Below are positions 19,512-29,421 of a stretch of 64,000 nt of DNA, one piece after another. The stretch is from an uncultured Selenomonadaceae bacterium (lineage in GTDB: Bacteria > Bacillota > Negativicutes > Selenomonadales > Selenomonadaceae): positions 35,057-99,056 of the forward strand of contig CAJOFR010000001.1 in the NCBI GenBank assembly GCA_905234195.1, written 5' to 3'. Both the position numbers and the translations under genes were made by a program. Under the pieces are notes generated by a model that searched no databases, was not told the origin of the DNA, and worked only from the letters and a program-made list of their open reading frames with translations. Within the stretch, counting starts at the first letter, position 1. Each line of letters begins with the position of its first letter.

Positions 19512-21047
19512 TTAACGAACGTCCAAATCTAAGTCATTGCGGAGTTTGATCGCATCACCTATGTGTTTTTCTGAAATTAAATCCGCACCCCCGTCCAAAT
19601 CCGCTATCGTCCTTCCGACTTTTATTATTCTGTCATAAGATCGCGCAGATAATTTTTTCGACTCAAAAACATCTTTTAAAAGTTGCTCTGCTTTAGGCGT
19701 CATAGTACAAAGCTTTTGTAGCATAGCATGATTCATCTGCGCGTTACAAAAAAGGTGATATTTCTCAAGTCGCTGGGTTTGAATTTTGCGAGCAACAGAA
19801 ACCCTTTTCCTAATTTCGCTTGAGGATTCAGCCTTTCTTTTCGAGCTCAAATCTTCGTATTTCACGCGGGGAACGCGAATATGAATATCAATTCTATCCA
19901 AAAGAGGTCCCGAAAGCTTGCGAGTGTAACGTTTAATATCAAGCGAAGAACATTGACAATCGTGATCCCTATCTCCGTGCCAACCGCAAGGGCAAGGATT
20001 CATCGCACAAATTAGAATCATACTTGAAGGAAAAGTCAAAGTGCCATTCACCCTACTAATCGTAATTTGGCGTTCTTCGAGAGGTTCACGCAGGGCTTCA
20101 AGGACGTGTTTTTTAAATTCCGGCAATTCGTCGAGAAAAAGCACGCCGTGGTGAGCAAGTGTGACTTGTCCAGGTTTAGGATTTGAGCCACCGCCGATTA
20201 TTGCTGCCGTCGAGGCGTCATGATTAGGATGTTGAAAAGGACGTTTCGTGATCAAACCGCCGTTATGTCCAAGTTTTCCGGCCACGCTGTAGATTTTCGT
20301 AATTTCCAAAGCCTCTTCGCGGGTGAGTTCTGGCAGAATCGAACTCATCCTTTTCGCAAGCATAGTTTTTCCGGAGCCTGGTACCCCCACCATTAAGACA
20401 TTGTGACCGCCCGCTGCTGCTATTTCCAAAGCGCGTTTTGCCATGAATTGTCCCTGAACGTCCGAAAAATCGTCGACTATTTCTATGAATTCTTCAGAGC
20501 TAGCGACTAATTGTGGTTTCTCTGGTTCGAGTTTTATCTCACCCTCCAAAAATTCCACAAGATCTATCAAACTTTCTGGCGCGTAAACTTCCATGCCATC
20601 AACCAATAATGCTTCATTTATATTTTCTTTTGCGACAATTATCTTTTTTATCCCGGCATCTCTTGCGGCGATTGTCATTGGCAAAATTCCATGTACACCG
20701 CACAATTTACCTTCCAACGATAACTCCGCTATGAAGATACAGTCGTTACATTTTTCAGTTGGAATTTTCCCTTGAGCTGTCAGGAGCCCCATTGCTATTG
20801 GTAAATCGAGTCCCGCACTTTCTTTTTTTATTTCGGCCGGCGCAAGGTTTACTGTGATTTTTTCGGATCGAATCCTCAAGCCGGAATTTTTTATCGCCGT
20901 GCGCACTCGTTCTTTGGATTCTCGAACTGCAGTATTTGGTAAACCAACTATATCAAAAGTCGGCAAACCGTTTGCGCTATCTACCTCAACTGTTATTATT
21001 AGGCCGTCCACTCCCTGTGTGCTTGCCCCAAAAGTTCTGGCATACAA
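19512..21047 (-). CDS. YifB/ComM family Mg chelatase-like AAA ATPase
   Basis: GLPNTAVRESKERVRTAIKNSG; GVPGSGKTMLAKRMSSILP; HHGVLFLDELPEF. Confidence 0.96.
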   Translation of the reverse strand: MYARTFGASTQGVDGLIITVEVDSANGLPTFDIVGLPNTAVRESKERVRTAIKNSGLRIRSEKITVNLAPAEIKKESAGLDLPIAMGLLTAQGKIPTEKCNDCIFIAELSLEGKLCGVHGILPMTIAARDAGIKKIIVAKENINEALLVDGMEVYAPESLIDLVEFLEGEIKLEPEKPQLVASSEEFIEIVDDFSDVQGQFMAKRALEIAAAGGHNVLMVGVPGSGKTMLAKRMSSILPELTREEALEITKIYSVAGKLGHNGGLITKRPFQHPNHDASTAAIIGGGSNPKPGQVTLAHHGVLFLDELPEFKKHVLEALREPLEERQITISRVNGTLTFPSSMILICAMNPCPCGWHGDRDHDCQCSSLDIKRYTRKLSGPLLDRIDIHIRVPRVKYEDLSSKRKAESSSEIRKRVSVARKIQTQRLEKYHLFCNAQMNHAMLQKLCTMTPKAEQLLKDVFESKKLSARSYDRIIKVGRTIADLDGGADLISEKHIGDAIKLRNDLDLDVR

Positions 21048-21099
21048 TTTTAAACCTCCCAGTCCAAAAATTTAAATTTACTCCACAAAAAATTCTCTC

Positions 21100-21477
21100 C
21101 TAAAATTCAGAGTCCATTTCGAATGCATTTTCTATGTGACGAATTTTGAAGGCTACACCATCCGAATAAACCTCAATCACATCAAACCTACAACTATATT
21201 CAAAATAGTTTTCATTTTGCAAAAAAACGCTCGCCGCTTCGATAATTTTTCTTTGTTTACGTAGATCTACGGCTTCAGCGGGAAGACCGTGCAGATAATT
21301 GGATCGGGTTTTCACTTCTGTAAAAACTACTGTCTCGTTTAATTTAGCGACAATATCAATTTCTGCTGAACGGATTCGGTAATTTCGAGCAATAATTTCA
21401 TATCCATGATTTTTCAGATAATTTGATACATAATCTTCCCCAGCCTTGCCTAAACGCTTATTTCTATAATTATTCAC
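21100..21477 (-). CDS. YraN/UPF0102 family nuclease-fold protein
   Basis: GKAGEDYVSNYLKNHGYEIIARNYR..EIDIVAKLNETVVFTEVKTRS. Confidence 0.94.
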   Translation of the reverse strand: MNNYRNKRLGKAGEDYVSNYLKNHGYEIIARNYRIRSAEIDIVAKLNETVVFTEVKTRSNYLHGLPAEAVDLRKQRKIIEAASVFLQNENYFEYSCRFDVIEVYSDGVAFKIRHIENAFEMDSEF

Positions 21478-21986
21478 AGTTCTATTACCGCTTCAGAAAT
21501 TTTGCGCCGATCTTCGTGTCGATTGGAAGGTTTAGCATCTTCTGCGGGGTAACCTATCGGGAACATTGCAATTATCTCGTATCCTTTCATTTCTGGGATT
21601 AATTCTTGAAGTTTTGGCGTATCTATGTATCCAACCCAAGTAGTGGAAAGTCCTTCAGCTTGTACCGCGAGCATTATATGTGTTGCGACGATTGCGCCGT
21701 CAACCTGCGCAAAATTCATATTGTCAAAAGGTCTCACGAAGGCTTCTTCCTTTTTTATTCCGACGACAATTGCCAATTCCGCACCAAATGTAAAGTGAGT
21801 CGTCTGTTTAATTTTTTCCATATATTCTACTGAACTAATTTTCCAAATTTTATAAGGTTGGAGATTTTTTGCTGTAGGTGCAACTATTGCCGCTTGTAAA
21901 ATTCGCTCAATTTTTTCAGGTTCGATTTTTTTTGAAGTTAATTTTCTACAAGAATAACGCGATCTGACCAATTCTAAGAATGTCAT
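21474..21986 (-). CDS. Nitroreductase family protein
   Basis: MTFLELVRSRYSCRKL..; IVAPTAKNLQPYKIW; start trimmed from 22094 because of overlap with purF. Confidence 0.92.
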   Translation of the reverse strand: MTFLELVRSRYSCRKLTSKKIEPEKIERILQAAIVAPTAKNLQPYKIWKISSVEYMEKIKQTTHFTFGAELAIVVGIKKEEAFVRPFDNMNFAQVDGAIVATHIMLAVQAEGLSTTWVGYIDTPKLQELIPEMKGYEIIAMFPIGYPAEDAKPSNRHEDRRKISEAVIEL

Positions 21987-22020
21987 TTTTTTATCTCCTC
22001 TCAATATTAAAATTAAAAAT

Positions 22021-23454
22021 TCAATTGTCATATTCACCGCGAATATCTTCAATTGGCGGATTAATTGGATAATTGCCACTAAAACAAGCGTCACAAATTG
22101 GAAGATTACCAGACATTTCGTTTAAATACTCAATTGGAAGGTACCCTAGCGAGTCAGCACCAATTATTTTGCGAATCTCCTCAACTGTGCGTTTATGAGC
22201 AATTAGCTGATCCTCCTTCGGGATATCAATCCCAAAATAGCAAGGATGATAAAACGGAGGACTTGATATACGCATATGGACTTCTCTTGCCCCCGCGTCT
22301 TTCAACATCGTGATAATCTGATTGCTAGTAGTACCACGAACTATAGAATCGTCGACCATGACAATTTTTTTACCTTCTACAACATCACGTAAGACATTTA
22401 ACTTAATTTTTACACTTTTAACTCTAGTTGATTGTTTAGGTTTTATAAAGGTTCGACCGACATAAGTATTTTTATTAAAAGCAATTCCATATGGTATACC
22501 CGATGCCGCAGAATATCCTACAGCTGCCATATTCCCAGATTCCGGAACGCCTACAACCAGATCTGCTTCAACGGGATGAGTTTTTGCCAGAAGTTTTCCC
22601 GCAATGATTCTAGACTTTGTAACACTCATGCCATCAAAAGTCGTATCTGGTCTACAAAAATAAATATACTCAAAAATACAACGCGCAGTTTTATTGTGAG
22701 GCAAACTTAATTCCAAATTGGATTCAATATTTCCATCGGGAGTGACTGTAACTACTTCACCAGGTAAAACATCTCGAATAAATTTTGCGTTAATGGTTTC
22801 AAGCGCACAACTTTCGGACGTTATGATATAGGCATTATCCAATTTACCAATCACAAGAGGACGAAATCCCCAAGGATCGCGTGCGCCGATCAACTTTCGT
22901 GGACTCGCTATTACGAGCGAATATGAGCCCTGAACTTTCTGCAGTGCTTTAACAGTGGCTTCTTGTACTGAATTTGTGTGTATCCTCTCGCGTGCAATGT
23001 GATAAGCTATAGTCTCGGTGTCGGTCGTTGTTTGAAAAATTGCTCCGCTCATCGCCAGTTCGCGTCTTAATTGGGGAGTATTAACGAGATTTCCATTGTG
23101 TGCAAGCATCAAGGTTCCCTTTATATAAGCAAGCACTAGCGGTTGGGAATTTTCGCGATTTGAGGCACCTGCTGTCGAGTAGCGAACATGACCAACTCCT
23201 AAATTTCCTCTAAGGTTGAACATGTCGTCGCTATGAAAAACTTCATTTACGAGACCTAAATCTTTATGACAACGCACGGAATCTTTACCATCAAAAGTAT
23301 CAGTTACAGCTATCCCTGCACTTTCTTGACCGCGATGTTGTAAGGCATAAAGTCCATAGTAAATAGTGGGGGCTACGTCTTCCCCATCGAAATTATACAT
23401 ACCAAATACGCCACAAGATTCACCCACCGAATTTTCCATGACCCCCAAATCCAT
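22021..23454 (-). CDS. purF: Amidophosphoribosyltransferase
   Basis: propeptide then CGVFGMYNF; YALQHRGQESAGIAV; VDDSIVRGTTSNQII. Confidence 0.98.
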   Translation of the reverse strand: MDLGVMENSVGESCGVFGMYNFDGEDVAPTIYYGLYALQHRGQESAGIAVTDTFDGKDSVRCHKDLGLVNEVFHSDDMFNLRGNLGVGHVRYSTAGASNRENSQPLVLAYIKGTLMLAHNGNLVNTPQLRRELAMSGAIFQTTTDTETIAYHIARERIHTNSVQEATVKALQKVQGSYSLVIASPRKLIGARDPWGFRPLVIGKLDNAYIITSESCALETINAKFIRDVLPGEVVTVTPDGNIESNLELSLPHNKTARCIFEYIYFCRPDTTFDGMSVTKSRIIAGKLLAKTHPVEADLVVGVPESGNMAAVGYSAASGIPYGIAFNKNTYVGRTFIKPKQSTRVKSVKIKLNVLRDVVEGKKIVMVDDSIVRGTTSNQIITMLKDAGAREVHMRISSPPFYHPCYFGIDIPKEDQLIAHKRTVEEIRKIIGADSLGYLPIEYLNEMSGNLPICDACFSGNYPINPPIEDIRGEYDN

Positions 23455-23565
23455 CGGAGTGTCATCCTCCTTTTTTGTGCAATTGTTGAAAATTTTTATA
23501 AGAATTATAATTCAACTAGTTTTCTTTGTCAAAGTCTAATATTAATCAAATTAATAAAGGTGTGA

Positions 23566-25434
23566 CTATTTTTTTGGAATACTCTTTAACCATACAATCA
23601 AGACGGAGATATCTGCAGGAGAAACTCCAGAAATTCTAGTTGCTTGACCTATCGAGCATGGACGAATTTTCGACAGTTTCTCTTTAGCTTCAAATCTCAA
23701 ATTTTGAATTAAATTATAATTTATATCATCAGGAATTGATATTTTTTCTAAATTTAACATTTTATCTGCCAACTCTGATTGCTTTTGAATATATCCGCTG
23801 TAAAAAAGAGAAATTTCAATCTGTTTTGCGGAATTTCGAGATATATTTGGTAAATCAAATATTTTTCTTAGTTTTTCATAAGTAACTCCTGGTCGTTTTA
23901 TCAAATCGGCAATAGGCATAGTAGTATGGATTTCGCCTATGTCAACTGACTTTAATTTTTCGTTTATTTCTTTGCAAGGAGTAATTCTTGTTTCGTTAAG
24001 TTTATTAGATGCAACTTCAATTTCTGTAATTTTTGTTTTAAATTTTTCTACACGCTCAGGAGAAGCAAGACCTATCCTAATAGCGTGCGGGGTTAAACGA
24101 ATATCTGCATTGTCATGGCGCAGTAACAAACGGTACTCAGCTCTTGAAGTTAGCATCCGGTAAGGCTCATCCGTGCCTTTAGTTACTAGATCATCAATCA
24201 ATACTCCAATATATCCCTCGGAACGTTTCAAAATTAACGGCTCAGTGTTTTTTACAAACGCCGCTGCGTTTATTCCTGCTATGATACCTTGAGCAGCGGC
24301 TTCCTCATATCCTGAACTTCCATTCGATTGCCCCGCCGAAAAAAGACCGGCAATATTTTTAAATTCTAGAGTTTGTTTAAGTTGCAAGGGGTCAATGCAA
24401 TCGTACTCAATAGCATAGCCATGTCTCATAATTTTTACATTTTCTAATCCAGGTATAGTTCGTAAAAATTCAATTTGAACATCTGCCGGCATACTGGTAG
24501 ACATTCCCTGAACATAAAACTCTTGTGTACCCAAACCTTCGGGCTCAAGAAAAAGCTGATGTCTGTCCTTATCTGGAAATCTGATAATTTTAGATTCTAT
24601 CGAAGGGCAATAACGAGGCCCCACACCCTCTATTACTCCGTTCGCCATTGGTGCACGGTGGAGATTTTTCTTCAAAATGTCGTGAGTCCTTTTATTTGTG
24701 TATGTAAGATAACAAACAGCCTTATTTATTACAGGTGTCTCTGTAATAAAAGAAAAATTCTGATTTTCATCCACTCCACATTGAATTTCCATTTTACTGA
24801 AATCAATCGTACGTCCATCGACGCGAGCAGGTGTACCCGTTTTGAATCTCATTAGCCTTATACCGCAATTTTTTAGAGAATCAGACAGCTTATTTGCTGC
24901 TCTTTGTCCATTAGGCCCCCCGTTAAAAATACTTTCACCAATAATAATACGTCCGCCTAAATAGGTGCCTGATGCTAAAATTACCGCATTTGCCAAAAAC
25001 GTCTCATTTGTTTCTGTTGTAACCCCGATGATTTTATCGTTTTCTGTAATTATATCTTCAATAAGCAATTGTTTTAAGTCAAGGTTGCAAGTGTTTTCAC
25101 AAACAGATTTCATAAAGAACTGGTACATTCTCTTATCAGCTTGAGCCCGTAGAGCTTGAACAGCAAAACCCTTTCCAGTATTGAGAGTACGAAATTGTAT
25201 GCAGGTCTTATCGGCAGCGACACCCATTTCCCCGCCTAGTGCATCAACTTCACGTACTAAATTTCCCTTTGCTGGACCGCCAATCGATGGGTTACACGGC
25301 ATCATAGCTAAATTTTCAAGCGAAAGGGTTGCAAGTAAAGTTTTACAACCAAGCCTCGCTGTAGCAAGAGCAGCTTCAATACCTGCATGTCCAGCGCCAA
25401 TGACGATAACGTCATATCTATCCTCTAGAAACAT
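23566..25434 (-). CDS. mnmG: tRNA uridine-5-carboxymethylaminomethyl modification enzyme MnmG/GidA
   Basis: YDVIVIGAGHAGIEAALATARLG; CNPSIGGPAKGNLVREVDALGG. Confidence 0.98.
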   Translation of the reverse strand: MFLEDRYDVIVIGAGHAGIEAALATARLGCKTLLATLSLENLAMMPCNPSIGGPAKGNLVREVDALGGEMGVAADKTCIQFRTLNTGKGFAVQALRAQADKRMYQFFMKSVCENTCNLDLKQLLIEDIITENDKIIGVTTETNETFLANAVILASGTYLGGRIIIGESIFNGGPNGQRAANKLSDSLKNCGIRLMRFKTGTPARVDGRTIDFSKMEIQCGVDENQNFSFITETPVINKAVCYLTYTNKRTHDILKKNLHRAPMANGVIEGVGPRYCPSIESKIIRFPDKDRHQLFLEPEGLGTQEFYVQGMSTSMPADVQIEFLRTIPGLENVKIMRHGYAIEYDCIDPLQLKQTLEFKNIAGLFSAGQSNGSSGYEEAAAQGIIAGINAAAFVKNTEPLILKRSEGYIGVLIDDLVTKGTDEPYRMLTSRAEYRLLLRHDNADIRLTPHAIRIGLASPERVEKFKTKITEIEVASNKLNETRITPCKEINEKLKSVDIGEIHTTMPIADLIKRPGVTYEKLRKIFDLPNISRNSAKQIEISLFYSGYIQKQSELADKMLNLEKISIPDDINYNLIQNLRFEAKEKLSKIRPCSIGQATRISGVSPADISVLIVWLKSIPKK

Positions 25435-25476
25435 AAAATCTCCTTCATACTAGATTTTGTTGTACATCTTGTCGTT

Positions 25477-26847
25477 TTACTTACCTATACAAAATTTAGA
25501 AAAAATTTCATCAATAACGTCCTCGTCGACGGATTCACCGGTCAGTTTGCTAAATAGCTCTAGCGCGGAACGTAAATCAATAGAAACAAAGTCTAAACCT
25601 AAGTCGTGCTCAATAGCGTCTCTTGCTTCTTTCATGTGTTTAATGGAATCTGAGAGAATTATTGATTCTCTTTCATTACCTACAAACGACATTTCCAAGC
25701 TATCTTTTTCTATTTTTTTTGATATAAATTTAAAAATAGAATCAATTCCTGAATCTGTTTTTATAGAAATTGGAATTACTTCTTCTTTTGAGTACTCTTT
25801 TATGCGCATTGTATTGATTTTCGCTGGGAGATCCGATTTAGTTAGTAAGATCAGCACCTGACGGTTTCTAATTAGGTCAAGAATCCGAGAATCTTCATCC
25901 GAAAAAGATCTCGAGATATCGAAAAGGGCGAAAATAATATCTGCGTCTTCAATGTAACTAACAGCACGGTTTATGCCGATTTTTTCAATAGGATTATCGG
26001 TATCTCTTATTCCTGCCATGTCGATAAGTTTTAAAGGTATACCTCTAAAGTCTATAAATTCTTCTATGACATCTCTGGTTGTTCCAGGTATGTCAGTAAC
26101 AATAGCTCTTTCAGATTGAGTCAAGTAATTAAGAAGACTGGATTTACCAACATTTGGTTTACCAATAATAGCAACTTTCAAGCCTTCACGTAGAAGCTTT
26201 CCCCTATGTTGATTATTCAATATTTCTTGCGCTTCTTCTATTTGTAATTCTATTTTTTTGTCAATTTCGTTGATAACTATATCTTCTACATCATCCTCGG
26301 GGAAATCAATCAAAGCTTCAATATGTGCAACAATTTTCAAAATTTCTCTACGAATTTTCTTGATTTGACTGGAAGTTTTACCTAAAAGTTGATTTTCTGC
26401 GGCTTTCAACGCAGTCGGAGTCTTTGCTTGGATTATATCTAGAACCGCTTGCGCTTGTGATAAGTCTAACCTTCCGTTTAGAAAGGCGCGTTTTGTGAAC
26501 TCTCCGCGCTCAGCGGGTCTTGCCCCAGCCTCGAACGTTCGCCTTAAAACTGCTCTAAGTGCTTCAACTCCACCGTGACACTGAATCTCGACAACATTTT
26601 CCATCGTATAAGACTTCGGTGAACGCATAATCAAAACGATCGCTTCATCTATAATTTCACCGTTTGCGTCTTTTACATGACCAAAAATAACGCTTCGATC
26701 TGGAGCGGTCATTAGCGATTTATTGTTCATCGCGGTAAAAACCTTGTCGGCTATCGCTATGGAATTTTCCCCACTCATCCTTATAATTCCGATGCCAGCT
26801 GTGCCGAACGCCGTAGCTACCGCACTTATTGTGTCCCCTTGTTTCAA
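25477..26847 (-). CDS. mnmE: tRNA modification GTPase MnmE/TrmE
   Basis: GKPNVGKSSLLNYL, DIPGTTRD, C-terminal CIGK. Confidence 0.98.
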   Translation of the reverse strand: MKQGDTISAVATAFGTAGIGIIRMSGENSIAIADKVFTAMNNKSLMTAPDRSVIFGHVKDANGEIIDEAIVLIMRSPKSYTMENVVEIQCHGGVEALRAVLRRTFEAGARPAERGEFTKRAFLNGRLDLSQAQAVLDIIQAKTPTALKAAENQLLGKTSSQIKKIRREILKIVAHIEALIDFPEDDVEDIVINEIDKKIELQIEEAQEILNNQHRGKLLREGLKVAIIGKPNVGKSSLLNYLTQSERAIVTDIPGTTRDVIEEFIDFRGIPLKLIDMAGIRDTDNPIEKIGINRAVSYIEDADIIFALFDISRSFSDEDSRILDLIRNRQVLILLTKSDLPAKINTMRIKEYSKEEVIPISIKTDSGIDSIFKFISKKIEKDSLEMSFVGNERESIILSDSIKHMKEARDAIEHDLGLDFVSIDLRSALELFSKLTGESVDEDVIDEIFSKFCIGK

Positions 26848-26965
26848 ACTATCACCTCATTTTTATTATACACCATTTTCGAGATTTTTTATGTAAAAAT
26901 TTATTTCAATCTTACTTTAATTGGTATTTGTGAAAACTATATTTATAATAACTACATTATAAATA

Positions 26966-26994
26966 TTGCGAAAACTTTTATCGTGATATATAAT
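26966..26994 (+). promoter_or_regulatory. Candidate promoter of PTS IIB gene
   Basis: TTGCGA-17 nt-TATAAT. Confidence 0.65.
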
Positions 26995-27046
26995 CTGCGC
27001 GTTTAGAAGTCAATTTGGTTTTATTTAGGGGAAAGGTGGTATTTTT

Positions 27047-27538
27047 ATGGAGATTGCTTTTTGTCGAATTGACGACCGTTTGATTCATGGACAGGTCGCG
27101 ACAGTTTGGTCTAAGGTCACTGGTTGTAACCGTATCATGTGCGTGAGTGACGAAGTTGCAAAGGATGAATTGCGCAAGAAACTTCTCCTGCAGGTTGTTC
27201 CTCCTGGACTGAAAGGTTACGTCGTTTCCGTCGACAAAGCTTGCGAAGCGTACAAGAACCCCAAGTTCGACTCTTTCAAGACGCTGTTTTTGTTCACGAA
27301 TCCTACGGACGTCGTTCGCGCCGTAAAAGGTGGCATACCTTTTAAATCGGTAAATCTCGGCGGAAAGACTTTTAAAGATGGTGACACCATGATTTCACAA
27401 GCTGTTGGTGTGAGCCCTAAAGATGTCGAGTCTTTAAAGGAACTTGTAAACATGGGGATTGAGGTTGAGATGCGTAAACTTGCTAACGACACTAAAGTTA
27501 ATGTTGTTGACGCGCTCAAGGCAAAGAATCTCTGGTAA
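27047..27538 (+). CDS. PTS mannose/fructose/sorbose family IIB component
   Basis: MEIAFCRIDDRLIHGQVATVWSKVTGCNRIMCVSDEVAKD with active-site His. Confidence 0.96.
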   Translation: MEIAFCRIDDRLIHGQVATVWSKVTGCNRIMCVSDEVAKDELRKKLLLQVVPPGLKGYVVSVDKACEAYKNPKFDSFKTLFLFTNPTDVVRAVKGGIPFKSVNLGGKTFKDGDTMISQAVGVSPKDVESLKELVNMGIEVEMRKLANDTKVNVVDALKAKNLW

Positions 27539-27560
27539 CATGCCGAAAAATTTATAAGCT

Positions 27561-27597
27561 GTTGCAGGCGTTTAGGTTTATCTCGCCTGCAACTTTT
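27561..27597 (+). terminator. Hairpin with short T tract between PTS IIB and IIC
   Basis: GTTGCAGGCG-13 nt-CGCCTGCAAC-TTTT, 10 bp perfect stem. Confidence 0.65.
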
Positions 27598-27662
27598 GGC
27601 TTGTAAATCTTTAACAAGTATTACTTATCAAGTAAATTTCAAAGCATTTTTTCTTATTATTT

Positions 27663-27691
27663 TTGACAGATCCTTGAAAATTTAATATTGT
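27663..27691 (+). promoter_or_regulatory. Candidate promoter of PTS IIC-IID
   Basis: TTGACA-17 nt-TATTGT. Confidence 0.55.
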
Positions 27692-27703
27692 TAGCTAGAA
27701 GGG

Positions 27704-28519
27704 GTGTTTTGTGCTATGACAATTATACTGCTGTTTATAGTTGCAGCAATTACTGGTATGGCATCAGTCTTGGACGAAGCCCAATTTCACCGTCCGGTTG
27801 TGGCGTGCACGATGACGGGTGCGGTTCTTGGCGATATGACTACAGGAATTATTCTCGGCGGTACTCTTGAGATGATGGCTCTTGGCTGGATGAACGTCGG
27901 CGCGGCAATGGCTCCGGATGCTGCTTTGGCATCAGTTGTTTCTACAATTCTTGTAATAGTTGGTCATCAAAGCATCGGTGCGGGTATTGCGCTGGCGGTT
28001 CCGCTGGCTGCAGCAGGTCAAGTTCTCACTATCTTCGTCCGTACGATTACGGTTTTCTTCCAGCATTTGGCGGATAAGTACGCCGAAGAGGGAAGTTGTC
28101 GCGGTATAGAGATGTGTCACTTTGCTGGTCTCATTCTTCAAGCACTGCGCGTTGCGATTCCCGCAATTGCAATTTATTTGGTTGCAGGTACTGATACTGT
28201 AAACAATGCACTTAATTCTATTCCGGAAGTTATTACTCGCGGTCTTCAGGTTGCCGGCGGATTTATCGTTGTTGTAGGTTACGCGATGGTTATCAATCTG
28301 ATGAACGCCCAAAAATTGATGGTCTATTTCTTCCTCGGGTTCCTTCTTGCGGTTTTCACTGACATCAACCTTATCGGTTTTGGTGCTATCGGTGCGATTT
28401 GCGCTTACTTCCATATTAAAGGTATGCAAACCGAAATTCACATTGACGAAGTTGCAGCAAGTGGTGGCGGCGGTGCCAAGATTGAAGGCGACGACATTGA
28501 CGATTCTGAATTGATGTAA
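27704..28519 (+). CDS. PTS mannose/fructose/sorbose family IIC component
   Basis: GMASVLDEAQFHRPVVACTMTGAVLGDMTTGIILGGTLEMMALGWMNVGAAMAPDAALASV. Confidence 0.96.
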   Translation: MFCAMTIILLFIVAAITGMASVLDEAQFHRPVVACTMTGAVLGDMTTGIILGGTLEMMALGWMNVGAAMAPDAALASVVSTILVIVGHQSIGAGIALAVPLAAAGQVLTIFVRTITVFFQHLADKYAEEGSCRGIEMCHFAGLILQALRVAIPAIAIYLVAGTDTVNNALNSIPEVITRGLQVAGGFIVVVGYAMVINLMNAQKLMVYFFLGFLLAVFTDINLIGFGAIGAICAYFHIKGMQTEIHIDEVAASGGGGAKIEGDDIDDSELM

Positions 28520-28534
28520 GAGGAGGCGCACAAA

Positions 28535-29353
28535 ATGGAAAAGAAAGTTACAAAAGATGATCTGTTTTGGATGTTTGTCCGCTCAAATTTCCTGCTTGGA
28601 TCCTTCAACTTTGAGCGTATGCAGGCTATCGGATTCTGCGTTTCGATGATTCCAATTCTCAAGAGAGTTTATACCGGAGACGATTTGAAAGCCGCTCTTA
28701 GGCGTCACCTCGAATTCTTTAACACTCAGCCGTTTGTTGCTGCGGCAATTATGGGTATTATCGGTGCAATGGAGGAGAAAAAGGCTAACGGTGCTGACAT
28801 TAGCGAGGCCACGCTTTCCGGTGTTAAAGTCGGTCTTATCGGTCCTCTGGCTGGCGTTGGTGACCCTATATTCTGGGGTACACTTCGTCCGGTTCTCGCG
28901 GCTCTTGGTGCTGGCGTTGCTCTTACGGGCTCTTTAATTGGTCCGATGATATTTTTCATAGGTTTCAATGCGATTCGTCTTGCAACCCATTGGTACGGCG
29001 TTCAATACGGTTACGAAAAAGGTACCGCGCTCGTTGAAAATATTGGTGGTAATCAAATGCACTTCCTCACTGAAGGAGCTTCTGTTCTCGGTTTGTTGGT
29101 TATGGGCGCGCTCGTTGCAAAGTGGACGAGCGTTAACATGCCGTTAGTTATTTCCGAGTATACAAACTCTGCTGGCGAACATGTTGTAACAACGCTTCAG
29201 TCTATTCTTGACAGTTTGATGCCGAGTATTGTTCCTTTGCTGATGACTTTTGCGTGCATGTTCCTTCTCAAAAAGGGCGTCAATGCTTTGACGGTTATCG
29301 TCGGTTTGTTCGCGATTGGTATCATTGGGTACGCTGTTGGTCTTATGGCGTAA
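28535..29353 (+). CDS. PTS mannose/fructose/sorbose family IID component
   Basis: RSNFLLGSFNFERMQAIGFCVSMIPILKR; GPLAGVGDPIFWGTLRP. Confidence 0.97.
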   Translation: MEKKVTKDDLFWMFVRSNFLLGSFNFERMQAIGFCVSMIPILKRVYTGDDLKAALRRHLEFFNTQPFVAAAIMGIIGAMEEKKANGADISEATLSGVKVGLIGPLAGVGDPIFWGTLRPVLAALGAGVALTGSLIGPMIFFIGFNAIRLATHWYGVQYGYEKGTALVENIGGNQMHFLTEGASVLGLLVMGALVAKWTSVNMPLVISEYTNSAGEHVVTTLQSILDSLMPSIVPLLMTFACMFLLKKGVNALTVIVGLFAIGIIGYAVGLMA

Positions 29354-29377
29354 TTTAAAAATTTTGGGATTTTAAAT

Positions 29378-29408
29378 GGGCTTTGCAATTTGCAAGGTCT
29401 ATTTTTTT
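29378..29408 (+). terminator. Rho-independent terminator after PTS IID
   Basis: GGGCTTTGCAATTTGCAAGGTCT hairpin followed by T7. Confidence 0.65.
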
Positions 29409-29421
29409 CGGAGATGATTAA

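Noticed and set aside
27932-28531. 199-aa minus-strand ORF
   Set aside because: Antisense to PTS IIC, which has strong family motifs.
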